A DNA stretch of 64,000 nt, from contig UQWG01000002.1 in NCBI GenBank assembly GCA_900544645.1, positions 39,092 to 103,091 on the forward strand, in the 5' to 3' direction. How positions within the stretch are numbered: the first letter of the stretch is position 1; each line of letters starts with the position of its first letter. A model generated the notes under the pieces. The model made no database searches. It was not told the origin of the DNA and worked only from the letters and a program-made list of their open reading frames with translations. Positions 46,779-54,610 of the stretch are shown here, in pieces. Origin of the DNA: an uncultured Collinsella sp. (GTDB lineage Bacteria; Actinomycetota; Coriobacteriia; Coriobacteriales; Coriobacteriaceae). Both the position numbers and the translations under genes were made by a program.

Positions 46779-46803
46779 GTCTTAATCTGTAACACGTGAG
46801 ACC
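46779..46803. repeat. Family I, truncated copy F (one arm)
   Basis: CGTCTTAATCTGTAACACGT, then GAGAC, is the left half of a family I element. The right arm is absent and the sequence runs into the rubredoxin terminator. Confidence 0.65.
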
Positions 46804-46828
46804 GTTTTAAACCGTCAGATAAATCAAA

Positions 46829-46861
46829 AGGGTCCCGGCCGAGAATTCGACCGGGACCCTT
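46829..46861 (-). terminator. Terminator of the rubredoxin gene
   Basis: The 10-bp stem AGGGTCCCGG / CCGGGACCCT is followed on the minus strand by TTTTGATTT. It lies between the convergent NRAMP and rubredoxin genes. Confidence 0.85.
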
Positions 46862-46900
46862 GGACAGAGCTATGTTCGGCTTTCGCCGTGTGCCTGCGAG

Positions 46901-47044
46901 TTACTCCTCGACGAGCTCAAACTGATCGGGACCGACGCCGCACACCGGGCACACGTAGTCCTCGGGCAGCTCGGGCGTGTCGACCTCAACCTCGTAACCG
47001 CAAACGGTGCACACAAACTTATACGTCTTCTTCTCCTCAGCCAT
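46901..47044 (-). CDS. Rubredoxin-like protein, 47 residues
   Basis: A 47-residue protein with two C-x-x-C knuckles: C-T-V-C-G at residues 12-16 and C-P-V-C-G at 32-36, spaced as in rubredoxins, with the conserved Y-K-F/Y-x-C start. It binds one iron and passes single electrons. GAGGAG lies 7 bases before the ATG. It is 88 bases downstream of a flavin reductase gene on the same strand. In acetogens the two domains are fused as high-molecular-weight rubredoxin, which donates electrons to oxygen- or NO-reducing flavoproteins, so a stress-defence role is a reasonable inference. Confidence 0.88.
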   Translation of the reverse strand: MAEEKKTYKFVCTVCGYEVEVDTPELPEDYVCPVCGVGPDQFELVEE

Positions 47045-47132
47045 GATGTTCTCCTCTCGAACGTGACTGCTGGTGTACTTACTTATTAGTATATATTCTC
47101 AATAACATAATGCAAGTATTTTTAGAACATTT

Positions 47133-47636
47133 CTAGCCTTGATACGACGAGGCTTTGGGCGGCGTCTTGCCCTTTAGCACCTTGTGATAGTAGTCGTACG
47201 TCAGCGGCGTCTCGTCGCTCAGGCGCTCGGCATCCTCGACCTCGCCAATAAACAGCAGATGCGTGCCCACATCCACGGCATCAATCAGACGGCAGCTAAA
47301 CAGCGCCGCCGCGTGCTCGGGCACATAGGGCATGCCCAGAGCCGTCTCGCGGGTCTCGTATTTGGCAAACTTGTCATAATCGCTGCTGGTGCGGAACCCA
47401 AAGTTACCGATGTAGAGCATGTCGGCGGTCTGATCGATCACGGTCAGCGCGAACGCTTTGGCCGATGCGATGACGCCCGAGGTGACATTGTCCTTGTTCA
47501 CGGCAACCGAAATACGCGGCGGCATGGACGTCACCTGCACCGCAGTGTTGATGACGCAGCCGGCGCGCAGCCCGTCTGCCGCGGCGCTCACCACGTACAG
47601 GCCACTCGGCATGGTAAAGAACGCAGTTTTGTCCAT
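47133..47636 (-). CDS. Flavin reductase family protein (FMN-binding split barrel)
   Basis: A 167-residue flavoprotein. It shows the family features: start F-T-M-P-S-G-L-Y-V-V, the FMN-binding N-T-A-V-Q-V-T-S-M-P-P-R-I-S-V-A-V-N-K, F-A-L-T-V, and S-C-R-L-I-D-A-V-D-V-G-T-H-L-L-F-I-G-E-V-E-D near the end. It reduces or carries FMN, probably handing electrons to the rubredoxin encoded just downstream. The start at 47636 has GGGGAG 7 bases upstream; the frame open back to 47798 crosses a terminator and is excluded. Stop codon TAG. Confidence 0.9.
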   Translation of the reverse strand: MDKTAFFTMPSGLYVVSAAADGLRAGCVINTAVQVTSMPPRISVAVNKDNVTSGVIASAKAFALTVIDQTADMLYIGNFGFRTSSDYDKFAKYETRETALGMPYVPEHAAALFSCRLIDAVDVGTHLLFIGEVEDAERLSDETPLTYDYYHKVLKGKTPPKASSYQG

Positions 47637-47689
47637 AACGATCACTCCCCTAGCTCGGGTTGGAACCTCATGAATGTATGTACCCACAA

Positions 47690-47721
47690 AAAAGGCGGCA
47701 CCCATAACGGACGCCGCCTTT
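47690..47721 (-). terminator. Terminator downstream of smpB
   Basis: The 9-bp stem AAAGGCGGC / GCCGCCTTT is followed by TTTTTTGTG on the minus strand. It ends transcription from the smpB gene before the flavin reductase promoter. Confidence 0.82.
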
Positions 47722-47762
47722 GAGACATATGTGTCAGAACAGTAAGAAAGATAAGACGCCCG

Positions 47763-47832
47763 CAGTTGCGGTGAAATAGGGACTGAATAGCCCCTCAAAC
47801 AGGCAAAACAGTCCGTATCTCACCGCGACTTA
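47763..47832. repeat. Inverted repeat element, family III (copy 2)
   Basis: Arms CAGTTGCGGTGAAATAGGGA and (reverse) ...GTCCGTATCTCACCGCGACT pair with a few mismatches around a loop. The arms match copy 1 at 6966-7034. It lies 10 bases past the smpB stop. Confidence 0.78.
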
Positions 47833-47842
47833 TACAGAGTGC

Positions 47843-48313
47843 CTAGCGGTTGCGTTCCTTAAGGGCGCGGTCGATCTCGCGTTGGACATCACGCTTGGCC
47901 ATGTCCTCGCGCTTGTCGTAGAGCTTCTTGCCGCGACCCAGACCCAGCAGCAGCTTTACGCGGCCGTCGGTATTAAAGTAGAGCTCCAACGGAACCAGCG
48001 CATAACCACGGTTGCGAAGTTTGCCGTCAAGAAAGTCGATCTCCTTGCGGTGCAGCAGCAGACGACGCCGACGGTCGGGATCGCGATTCCACACGCCACC
48101 ATGGCTATAAGGGTGGATATGCAGTCCGACGAGCCAGCACTCGCCGCCACGGATCAACGCAAAAGTGTCAGTGATCTGACAGGCGCGCTCGCGAATCGAC
48201 TTGACCTCGGTGCCACTCAGTTCAATACCGCATTCGAACGTCTCATCGATAAAGTACTCGTGATGCGCCGAGCGATTCTTAGAAATGAGCTTGCGTTCAC
48301 GCTTACTGGGCAT
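47843..48313 (-). CDS. smpB: SsrA-binding protein
   Basis: A 156-residue tmRNA partner that rescues stalled ribosomes. Typical segments are visible: N-R-S-A-H-H-E-Y-F-I-D-E-T-F-E-C-G-I-E-L-S-G-T-E-V-K near the start (broken here by family-conserved positions), H-I-H-P-Y-S-H-G, R-R-R-R-L-L-L-H-R-K-E-I, and the basic tail G-K-K-L-Y-D-K-R-E. The start at 48313 overlaps the end of the TPR gene by 11 bases, with a GGAGG upstream inside that gene, so the two are coupled. No ssrA gene is seen in the window. Stop codon TAG. Confidence 0.95.
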   Translation of the reverse strand: MPSKRERKLISKNRSAHHEYFIDETFECGIELSGTEVKSIRERACQITDTFALIRGGECWLVGLHIHPYSHGGVWNRDPDRRRRLLLHRKEIDFLDGKLRNRGYALVPLELYFNTDGRVKLLLGLGRGKKLYDKREDMAKRDVQREIDRALKERNR

Positions 48314-49220
48314 CGCCGGCCTCCTTGGCGCCATCGGAACCCTTGCCCGTAGCTTCGCGCTTTGCCTTGCGCTCGGCATTGAGCTCGGCATCGCTCTCGC
48401 GCACCAGTTTAATAATCGCCGCGCAGGCCTCCTCGCCCACCAAGTCGCGAGCACGCACCGTCAGGCGCGTCGCCTCCTGCTTGTCGCCGTCGCTTGCAGC
48501 ATCGGTCGCGCACATAATCAGGCAGATGGCAATCTCGGCCGAAGGCGAGGTCGGAACGCCTTGCAGGGCCAGTTCACCCATCACGTGCTCGTCGCTCTCA
48601 TCGGCGGCATCCGGATAGGTGGTATGGATCTTGTTGAGCAGGCGCGTCGTATGCGCATCGTTGGGCGCCAGGCGCAGCGCCAGACGCGCGCAGCCCACGG
48701 CAGCCGAAACGTTCTCGGTCTCGGGCTCCAAGAAGTACTGACCTAGATTGGCGTAAGCGCGGGCGGCGCACTTGCCATCGCTCGCGCGCTCTAGCACCGA
48801 AAACGAAAGCGAAGCCCACTCCTGCTTGTCCTCGAGCGCGCGGAACAGCTCGGCCAAATCCAAGCGATAGTTGCAGTTCATGGGGTCCCAACGCACAGCC
48901 TGCATCAGGGCATTACGAGCGCTCACATAATCCTGCTGGCGAATGTAGGCAAACGCTATGTCAGAGTACAGGCGGTCAAACGGCACCTCGACCTGCACGA
49001 GCTCGCGCGGATCCTTCTCCACGCGGCGATAGGCCAAGCGCTCAAACTTGCTATCGAAGCTAAAGTATTGGCGCTTCTCCTCCGTCTTGCACTCAGCATC
49101 GATATACTCCTCGGCGAGCTCCACCAGACGCTCCAGCAGCGGCGTCGCCGTAGCCAGGTCGCCCTGCGCCAGATAGTTCTCGGCATACGTGATGTCTTGC
49201 AAGCTGATGGGCAGATCCAT
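48303..49220 (-). CDS. TPR repeat protein, function unknown
   Basis: A 305-residue helical protein. Repeated A-x-x-L-x-x-A and W-D-P/L-A-P-N segments (for example Y-V-S-A-R-N-A-L-M-Q-A-V-R-W-D-P and A-A-V-G-C-A-R-L-A-L-R-L-A-P-N-D) indicate three or more tetratricopeptide repeats. The last about 40 residues are charged and low complexity. It is a likely protein-protein interaction scaffold. GAGGAG lies 6 bases before the ATG at 49220. Its 3' end overlaps smpB, which suggests co-expression. No specific partner is evident. Confidence 0.82.
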   Translation of the reverse strand: MDLPISLQDITYAENYLAQGDLATATPLLERLVELAEEYIDAECKTEEKRQYFSFDSKFERLAYRRVEKDPRELVQVEVPFDRLYSDIAFAYIRQQDYVSARNALMQAVRWDPMNCNYRLDLAELFRALEDKQEWASLSFSVLERASDGKCAARAYANLGQYFLEPETENVSAAVGCARLALRLAPNDAHTTRLLNKIHTTYPDAADESDEHVMGELALQGVPTSPSAEIAICLIMCATDAASDGDKQEATRLTVRARDLVGEEACAAIIKLVRESDAELNAERKAKREATGKGSDGAKEAGDAQ

Positions 49221-49276
49221 GGCTACTCCTCGATCTGAGCGAAACACGGCAGGCGCCGTATATACGGTCAATACAC

Positions 49277-49304
49277 AAAACCCGGGTCTCTTACGAGGCC
49301 CGGG
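49277..49304 (-). terminator. Terminator of the tRNA pair
   Basis: The stem CCCGGGTCTC / GAGGCCCGGG with a TTAC loop is followed by TTTTG on the minus strand, directly past tRNA-Glu. Confidence 0.85.
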
Positions 49305-49314
49305 CGTTCAATTT

Positions 49315-49391
49315 TGGTAGCCCGTACCAGATTCGAACTGGTGATCTCCGCCTTGAGAGGGCGGCGTCCTAAACCGCTAGACGAACGGGCC
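49315..49391 (-). tRNA. tRNA-Glu (CTC)
   Basis: A full cloverleaf on the minus strand: acceptor GGCCCGT / ACGGGCT, T-arm with GTTCGAATC, anticodon loop CTCTCAA giving CTC, and an encoded CCA end. It lies downstream of tRNA-Gln in one transcription unit. Confidence 0.93.
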
Positions 49392-49408
49392 ATATGTAGC
49401 AAATGCAA

Positions 49409-49482
49409 TGGCTGGGATGGAGGGAGTCGAACCCCCATTGACGGAACCAGAATCCGCTGTCCTGCCATTAGACGACATCCCA
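49409..49482 (-). tRNA. tRNA-Gln (CTG)
   Basis: Cloverleaf on the minus strand: acceptor TGGGATG / CATCCCA, T-arm with GTTCGACTC, anticodon loop TTCTGGT giving CTG, and CCA encoded. It is 17 bases upstream of tRNA-Glu. Confidence 0.93.
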
Positions 49483-49526
49483 ATGACTGCATCGCTGCGC
49501 TCGGCTGTGCCTTTGCGCAAGAAAGA

Positions 49527-49555
49527 AATATACGGGAAGTCTCGCCGTGACGCAA
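49527..49555 (-). promoter_or_regulatory. Promoter of the tRNA-Gln/tRNA-Glu unit
   Basis: On the minus strand TTGCGT (49555-49550) and TATATT (49532-49527) are spaced by 17 bases, about 45 bases before tRNA-Gln. The rest of 49556-49758 shows only a small palindrome with AATTTTGAC / GTCAAATT and no gene. Confidence 0.6.
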
Positions 49556-49758
49556 GCCCCAATTTTGACTTTTTTGAAATTCAGTCAAATTGGCCTAATT
49601 TAGTCCAACCCGTGAAGGACCTGTGAAGCCAACCGCTGTACACGAAGGGCAAAACACCGCGAGCGGTAGCCGTCAACCGTTGGCAGATTCTACCGTGAAA
49701 ACGATAGCACCAGGCAACACAATCGAAGTATCAATGATCGCGTAGATATCGAGGCGCC

Positions 49759-50169
49759 ATGGACGAAGAGCTTGATTACCTATGGGAGACCCTGGGCCTC
49801 GAGATCACTGCCGACCTTTGGCCCGAACGGGACAAAATTCACCCCACGTTACGCCCCGCCATTACTGTGGTGCAGGCAAAATACCGCCGTGCATCCTTTT
49901 TGATCATGCGGATGTCATGGCACGCGGGACTCCCCGACCTTAAGCGAATCCAGGCAAGCCTCGTCGAGCTGTCCGGCATGCCGACCGTCATATCCGAGGC
50001 GCACCTGGAGCAGCGCCAGCGCGAGCGACTGCAACAGCAGCGGATTCCCTTTATCTGCCCCGGCGTTCAGGCATATCTGCCCTTTATGGACGAGGAGTAC
50101 TGGAGCGGCAAGCCCAACAAGCACGTAAAGGTCTACGATCCGCACGAATGGGCGCGGCTTGAGGATTAG
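49759..50169 (+). CDS. Small protein with an I-P-F-I-x-P-G-x-Q-x-Y-L-P-F motif, function unknown
   Basis: A 136-residue protein. The segment Q-R-E-R-L-Q-Q-Q-R-I-P-F-I-C-P-G-V-Q-A-Y-L-P-F resembles a stretch I recall from MarR-like and related winged-helix proteins of Gram-positive bacteria, but the winged-helix part that would follow is absent. The protein ends with W-A-R-L-E-D. It could be a stand-alone version or a truncated remnant. The start has weak ribosome-site support (GAGGC). It lies in the accessory block between the tRNAs and a 62-bp repeat array. Family link is tentative. Confidence 0.6.
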   Translation: MDEELDYLWETLGLEITADLWPERDKIHPTLRPAITVVQAKYRRASFLIMRMSWHAGLPDLKRIQASLVELSGMPTVISEAHLEQRQRERLQQQRIPFICPGVQAYLPFMDEEYWSGKPNKHVKVYDPHEWARLED

Positions 50170-50208
50170 CGCATATGCCCGCCAGCCGGGATAGTGCGCA
50201 TGCCCGCC

Positions 50209-50384
50209 AACCGGAAAGCTCATCCCGGAATTTACGTCCAGAACGGGACGCGCTTTCCCCTAGAGGCCCCAAACGGAAACCGTATCCCAGATTTCGCGCT
50301 CAAACTGGGATACGATTTCCGCTAGCCCCTTCAACCGGAAACTGCGTCCCGGAATCCGAGCTCAAAACGGGACGCACTTTCCGC
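50209..50384. repeat. Tandem 62-bp array of imperfect palindromes, family V (three units)
   Basis: Units start at 50209, 50271 and 50333, an exact 62-base period. Each has outer arms CCGGAAA / TTTCCG and an inner stem of about 8 bases (for example GTATCCCAG / CTGGGATAC in unit 2, GCGTCCCG / CGGGACGC in unit 3) around a conserved 10-base loop. Stem bases differ between units but stay paired. It fills the gap between two convergent genes. Confidence 0.88.
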
Positions 50385-50389
50385 AACCA

Positions 50390-50749
50390 CTACAGCAGCA
50401 CCTCGGTCCAGGTCGCTTCCTTAAACCCAGGAATCGCAAAGTCGTCGCCCACCAGCAGCGGACGCTTGACCAGCATGCCGTCGGTCGCCAGCAGCTCGCA
50501 GCACTCCTGATCCGTCATGCCCGCATCCAGACGCGCCTTCAGGCCCAGCTCTCGATATTTCATGCCCGACGAATTAAAGAAGCGCCGCACCGGCAGCCCC
50601 GAACGAGCAATCCAGGTCGCAAGCTCATCAGCCGTGGGATTGTCCAAAACGATATCGCGATCGATATACTCTACCCCATGTTCGTCCAGCCATGCCTTGG
50701 CCTTCTTACAGGTCGAGCACTTGGGATATTCAACAAACAATACCGCCAT
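50390..50749 (-). CDS. ArsC/Spx family protein (arsenate-reductase-like)
   Basis: A 119-residue thioredoxin-fold protein. The redox motif C-S-T-C is at residues 11-14, followed by K-K-A-K-A-W-L-D. R-F-F-N-S-S-G-M-K-Y-R-E-L-G and L-V-K-R-P-L-L-V are typical of the YffB/ArsC-like group. These proteins act as glutathione- or thiol-dependent reductases or, as Spx/MgsR, bind RNA polymerase. The presence of two cysteines and the Arg-Pro motif does not decide between the two. The start at 50749 has AAAGGAAA 6 bases upstream. No arsenic genes are nearby. Confidence 0.82.
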   Translation of the reverse strand: MAVLFVEYPKCSTCKKAKAWLDEHGVEYIDRDIVLDNPTADELATWIARSGLPVRRFFNSSGMKYRELGLKARLDAGMTDQECCELLATDGMLVKRPLLVGDDFAIPGFKEATWTEVLL

Positions 50750-50871
50750 GGGATTTCCTTTCTTAGAGAAAACAGGTGTCTGGAAAACTGCACATCGACG
50801 ACCACTCGCGATTGCAGCCGTTATTGTAGTCAATGTCGAAGCATAGGCAGTCGCGATGTCTCGCCTTAAGG

Positions 50872-51453
50872 CTAGCGCCTCGCATGGGCGCCGATCGGCC
50901 GAGTCGCATGGCGCACCAACGCCGCTGCCAGCAATACCAACAGCATGGCGGTGACATAGCCCGCAGCATCGAATCCTAAATCGATAACGTCGAAATGCCT
51001 GCCGGGAACAAAGATCTTATGTACCTGATCGCCAACGGAGCAGGCGGCGCAAAAGAGCAATACGGGCACGCAACGGGAGCATACGCTCCACGGACGCCTG
51101 GAAAAGCAAACCACGACCACCGAGGCGAACAATCCGACGAAGAAAAACTCTACGGTATGGGCAACGCGACGGACGTTCGTGCCCACCCACATGCGAATGG
51201 AAGCAAGTCGGCCAGACCGGACATTCGAGGCAGCCGAATCGGTGCCCCCGGTCATTCCGTTCTCCGCCTGAGCTTCACCCGTGGCATCGACAGCCTGAAC
51301 GCCCGTAGCCTGGCCCTCCACCACACGCGCGGTGGACTCGCTCAGCAACGACGTCTCCACCGCATTTTGCTCCGTCAGCACCCAGATGCCCGCCAGCGTT
51401 GCAGCGAACAGAACGATCGCGGTCCATCCGATTATCTGTTTTACGCGCGCCAA
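50872..51453 (-). CDS. VanZ-like membrane protein
   Basis: A 193-residue protein with four hydrophobic segments. The pattern A-H-T-V-E-F-F-F-V-G-L and D-Q-V-H-K-I-F-V-P-G-R-H-F-D-V-I-D-L-G-F-D matches VanZ-family proteins (E-F and D-E/Q-x-H-Q-x-F-x-P-G-R motifs). An unusual soluble insert of about 60 residues follows the first helix. The TTG at 51453 has AAAAGGAGG 7 bases upstream, so I prefer it over the frame's earlier codons. The role of the family beyond teicoplanin tolerance in VanZ itself is unclear. Confidence 0.8.
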   Translation of the reverse strand: MARVKQIIGWTAIVLFAATLAGIWVLTEQNAVETSLLSESTARVVEGQATGVQAVDATGEAQAENGMTGGTDSAASNVRSGRLASIRMWVGTNVRRVAHTVEFFFVGLFASVVVVCFSRRPWSVCSRCVPVLLFCAACSVGDQVHKIFVPGRHFDVIDLGFDAAGYVTAMLLVLLAAALVRHATRPIGAHARR

Positions 51454-51557
51454 GGGCCAACCTCCTTTTTTGAATATCAGCGAGTGTAGCCCCAAATGGC
51501 ATCGTCACCGTATCAAAATTTGAATCGCAACAGGAAGCGACAAAGCGACGCAAACCC

Positions 51558-52163
51558 CTACCCCGCCTCGCGCATCCAGCGATCGAACGTCCCCACGCAC
51601 ACGCCCAGGCACTCTGCTGCCTGGCTGCGGGTAATATCGCCTGCCTCATAGCTATCGCGCACCAGCTCAAACTGAGGAGGGCACGGCTTGCGAGGTCGAC
51701 CGAAACGGACCCCTCGCGCCCGCGCCGCTGCAATTCCCTCCGCTTGGCGCCGGTGGATATTCTCGCGCTCCACCTGCGCCACGTAGCTCAGCAGTTGCAG
51801 CACAATATCGGCAATCAGTACGTTGGTCACATCCGGCGCGCCGCTGGCCCTAGCGCGCGTGTCAAGCAATGGCATGTCCAACACCACAATGGCAACCCCG
51901 AGCTCCTTGGTAATGCGTCGCCATTCCTCAAGAATCTCGGAGTAATTACGGCCAAGTCGGTCGATAGAAAGCACCACCAGCACGTCCCCGTCTCCCAGGA
52001 CGTGCAGCAGCTCGCGATAACGCGGTCGATCGAAGTCCTTGCCGCTCGCATGGTCGGCATAAATATTCGCCGAGCCCACGCCATAGGCGCCCAGCGCATC
52101 CAGCTGCCGATTAAGATTCTGATCGCGCGAACTCACCCGCGCATACCCGTACACCGTCGCCAT
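51558..52163 (-). CDS. Serine recombinase (resolvase/invertase family)
   Basis: A 201-residue site-specific recombinase. The catalytic domain starts Y-G-Y-A-R-V-S-S with the nucleophile at Ser 11 (or 12), and D-R-L-G-R-N and Y-V-A-Q-V-E-R-E are present. The C-terminal helix-turn-helix (D-I-T-R-S-Q-A-A-E-C-L-G-V...F-D-R-W) is intact. Length is that of a small resolvase or invertase. The start at 52163 has GGGGATGAG upstream. No transposase, phage gene or obvious invertible segment is adjacent, so it may be a domesticated or leftover mobile-element gene. Confidence 0.9.
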   Translation of the reverse strand: MATVYGYARVSSRDQNLNRQLDALGAYGVGSANIYADHASGKDFDRPRYRELLHVLGDGDVLVVLSIDRLGRNYSEILEEWRRITKELGVAIVVLDMPLLDTRARASGAPDVTNVLIADIVLQLLSYVAQVERENIHRRQAEGIAAARARGVRFGRPRKPCPPQFELVRDSYEAGDITRSQAAECLGVCVGTFDRWMREAG

Positions 52164-52339
52164 CTCATCCCCGCTTTCTTGTAAACCTGCCAAAAGGGAC
52201 AGGTTTATTTTGGTAGGTTTTACCTCTCAAATAGCAGGTAAGCGGGCGGCCGAGCAGACGGCAAGGTAGCCACTATTCAAATGCGGAGGGCGGCCCCGAA
52301 AGACCGCCCTCCGCTCTCTCGCCACGAGTCGGGATTTAG

Positions 52340-54475
52340 CTAATGGATAAGCTTAAAGTCCAAGTGTCCACGCGTGGTATTGACGCGCGAGACCTCGATA
52401 ATCACGCGCTGGCCCAGTTCATAGCGAGTCCCCGTGTCGGCGCCCGTCAGCGTAAGCGCGTCCTCGTCGAACTCGAACCACTCGTTGCCCAGGCTCTTAA
52501 TTGAAACCAGGCCCTCGACCTGTGTTAGGTCCAAGCGCACAAAGAGGCCCATGCTGCTAACCCACGAGACGGTTCCGGCATAGCGCTCACCCAGACGGTC
52601 CTCATAGTACTGGGCAATCTTGATCTTTTGCGTCGCATGGCTGGCGGCATCTGCCGCGCGCTCGGCATCGCTACATGCGCGGCAGATCTGCGGCAGAATG
52701 CGCGGCAGCGACTCGCGCCCCTTGCCGATCAGCCGCGGCGTACGGACCAAGGCGTCCTTGCCGCCGAGCTGCTCATAGGCCAACTGCAGTTTGAGCACGC
52801 GGTGCACCACCAGATCGGGGTAGCGACGGATGGGACTCGTAAAGTGACAGTAGCACGGCGCGGCGAGCGCAAAGTGGCCCTCGTTGCGCGGCTTGTACAG
52901 CGCGCGCTGCATGCTGCGCAGAAGCAGCGTGTTGACGAGCGGTGCGTTGGCCGTACCGGCGGCAGCATCAACTGCAGCCTGCAGCTCATCGGGGCTCCCC
53001 AGGGCAATACCGGCAGCACGGCGATCGTCGATGATGCCTAGCTGCGCCAGCGCAACGGCGGCACCGTGCAGGCTATCGGGGCTCGGATCCTCATGCACAC
53101 GATAGCAGGCCTCGATATCACGGCCTGCCAGCCACTCTGCAACGCACTCGTTGGCGAGCAGCATGGCTTCCTCGATAAGCGACGTGGCACACGAACGCTC
53201 ACGCGCCACAATCTGCACGGGCACTCCGCCCTCATCCAATAGAGCGCGAATCTCGGCTGTGTCAAAATCGACTGAGCCGCGGGCGCGACGAATACGACGG
53301 CGAAGTTCGGCGAGTTCGTTAGCGGCAACAAGGAAATCGCCGAGGTCGATGTTGTAGCCGCGGGCGGCCTCCTCGCACGCAAGACCGCGCTCAAGCGCTT
53401 CCTCGCGCGAGGTCTCGGCAGCCGCAACATCCTCGGCTGCACCCTCCAGCACCGAATACTCAACCGCGCCGGCACGCACCAGCAGCGCCTCGGCGCCGTC
53501 ATAGTCCATACGCACACGCGAGCGAATCACGCTGGGGTACGGATCGTAATGCCGCACGCGACCCTGCGCATCGAGCTCGATATCGACGGTAAACGCAAGA
53601 CGGTCCTCGTCAGGGCGAAGCGAGCACAGGTCACAGGACAGGCGTTCGGGCAGCATGGGAAGCACGCGATCGGCCAGATACACCGATGTCGTACGATGGC
53701 GAGCCTCAAGATCGATATGCCCGTCCCAAGCCACATAGTGTGAAACGTCGGCAATATGCACACCCAGCTTGTAGCCACCCTCGGGCGTACGCTCCAGCGA
53801 AATGGCATCGTCAAAGTCGCGCGCGTCGACCGGGTCGATCGTGATGACAAAGCGGTCGCGCAGATCGCGGCGGAGCGGGTCCTTAAGCGCCGCGGACACA
53901 TCGAGCGAAAGCCCCTCGGCCTCGTCTAGCGCGACCTCGGGATAGCTATCGGTATAGCCGTAGCGCGCCATCACATATTGAACGCCCAAATCGGGCGCGC
54001 CATCTCCGCCAATGCGGCGTTCGATCGTCACAGCGCCCGATTCCAGGCGCGTCGGGTAGGTCAAAATGCGCGCGACAACAGCATCACCCGGGTGAACGCC
54101 CAGACGATCCGCCGAGGTATCCTCGGGCAGAATGAAGAAGTCAGCCTTCAGACGCGAATCGAGCGGCTCGATCACACCGAGCGGACCGGCGGTCTGGTAC
54201 GTACCCACCACGCTTATGGCTGCGCGCTCAACCACGCCTTCGATCACGGCGCGCCGCTCACCGTGCGGGCTGTTCTTAATGCTCACGGCAACGGTATCGC
54301 CATCCATAATCTCGCGCTTGCCACGACCCATGACCTTGTAGTCGCCATTCTCGGTTATGACATAGGCACTGTGCTCATGGAGCTGCACGCGCCCGGTCAG
54401 GCTCGGACGGCGTTCGCTGCGCACCGGCCCGCGCTTATTGCGAGCTCCACGCTTATGCTTGTTATTGCGCCCCAT
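52340..54475 (-). CDS. rnr: Ribonuclease R
   Basis: A 711-residue 3'-5' exoribonuclease. The catalytic D-A-R-D-F-D-D-A motif is near residues 217-224. Cold-shock-like domains precede it, and a C-terminal S1 domain (Y-A-G-T-V-S-W-V-S-S-M-G-L-F-V) follows. The N terminus is short and basic (N-N-K-H-K-R-G-A-R-N-K-R-G). RNase R degrades structured RNA and works with SmpB/tmRNA in rescue; smpB is on the same strand 4 kb downstream. AGGAG lies upstream of the ATG. Stop codon TAG. Confidence 0.94.
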   Translation of the reverse strand: MGRNNKHKRGARNKRGPVRSERRPSLTGRVQLHEHSAYVITENGDYKVMGRGKREIMDGDTVAVSIKNSPHGERRAVIEGVVERAAISVVGTYQTAGPLGVIEPLDSRLKADFFILPEDTSADRLGVHPGDAVVARILTYPTRLESGAVTIERRIGGDGAPDLGVQYVMARYGYTDSYPEVALDEAEGLSLDVSAALKDPLRRDLRDRFVITIDPVDARDFDDAISLERTPEGGYKLGVHIADVSHYVAWDGHIDLEARHRTTSVYLADRVLPMLPERLSCDLCSLRPDEDRLAFTVDIELDAQGRVRHYDPYPSVIRSRVRMDYDGAEALLVRAGAVEYSVLEGAAEDVAAAETSREEALERGLACEEAARGYNIDLGDFLVAANELAELRRRIRRARGSVDFDTAEIRALLDEGGVPVQIVARERSCATSLIEEAMLLANECVAEWLAGRDIEACYRVHEDPSPDSLHGAAVALAQLGIIDDRRAAGIALGSPDELQAAVDAAAGTANAPLVNTLLLRSMQRALYKPRNEGHFALAAPCYCHFTSPIRRYPDLVVHRVLKLQLAYEQLGGKDALVRTPRLIGKGRESLPRILPQICRACSDAERAADAASHATQKIKIAQYYEDRLGERYAGTVSWVSSMGLFVRLDLTQVEGLVSIKSLGNEWFEFDEDALTLTGADTGTRYELGQRVIIEVSRVNTTRGHLDFKLIH

Positions 54476-54552
54476 GGCGCCTCCTAACTATCGATTGCGA
54501 ACTCCAAAGAGTCTACCCAAATGATTCGCTTTCCTGCCGTCCCCTAGGGATC

Positions 54553-54588
54553 AAAAAACGGGCCGCCCCATAAGAGACGACCCGTTGG
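54553..54588 (-). terminator. Terminator of the ftsEX operon
   Basis: The stem AACGGGCCG / CGACCCGTT (with wobble pairs) is followed by TTTTTTGA on the minus strand, 22 bases past ftsX. Confidence 0.75.
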
Positions 54589-54610
54589 AAGGGATGAATT
54601 CCAGGCATGC

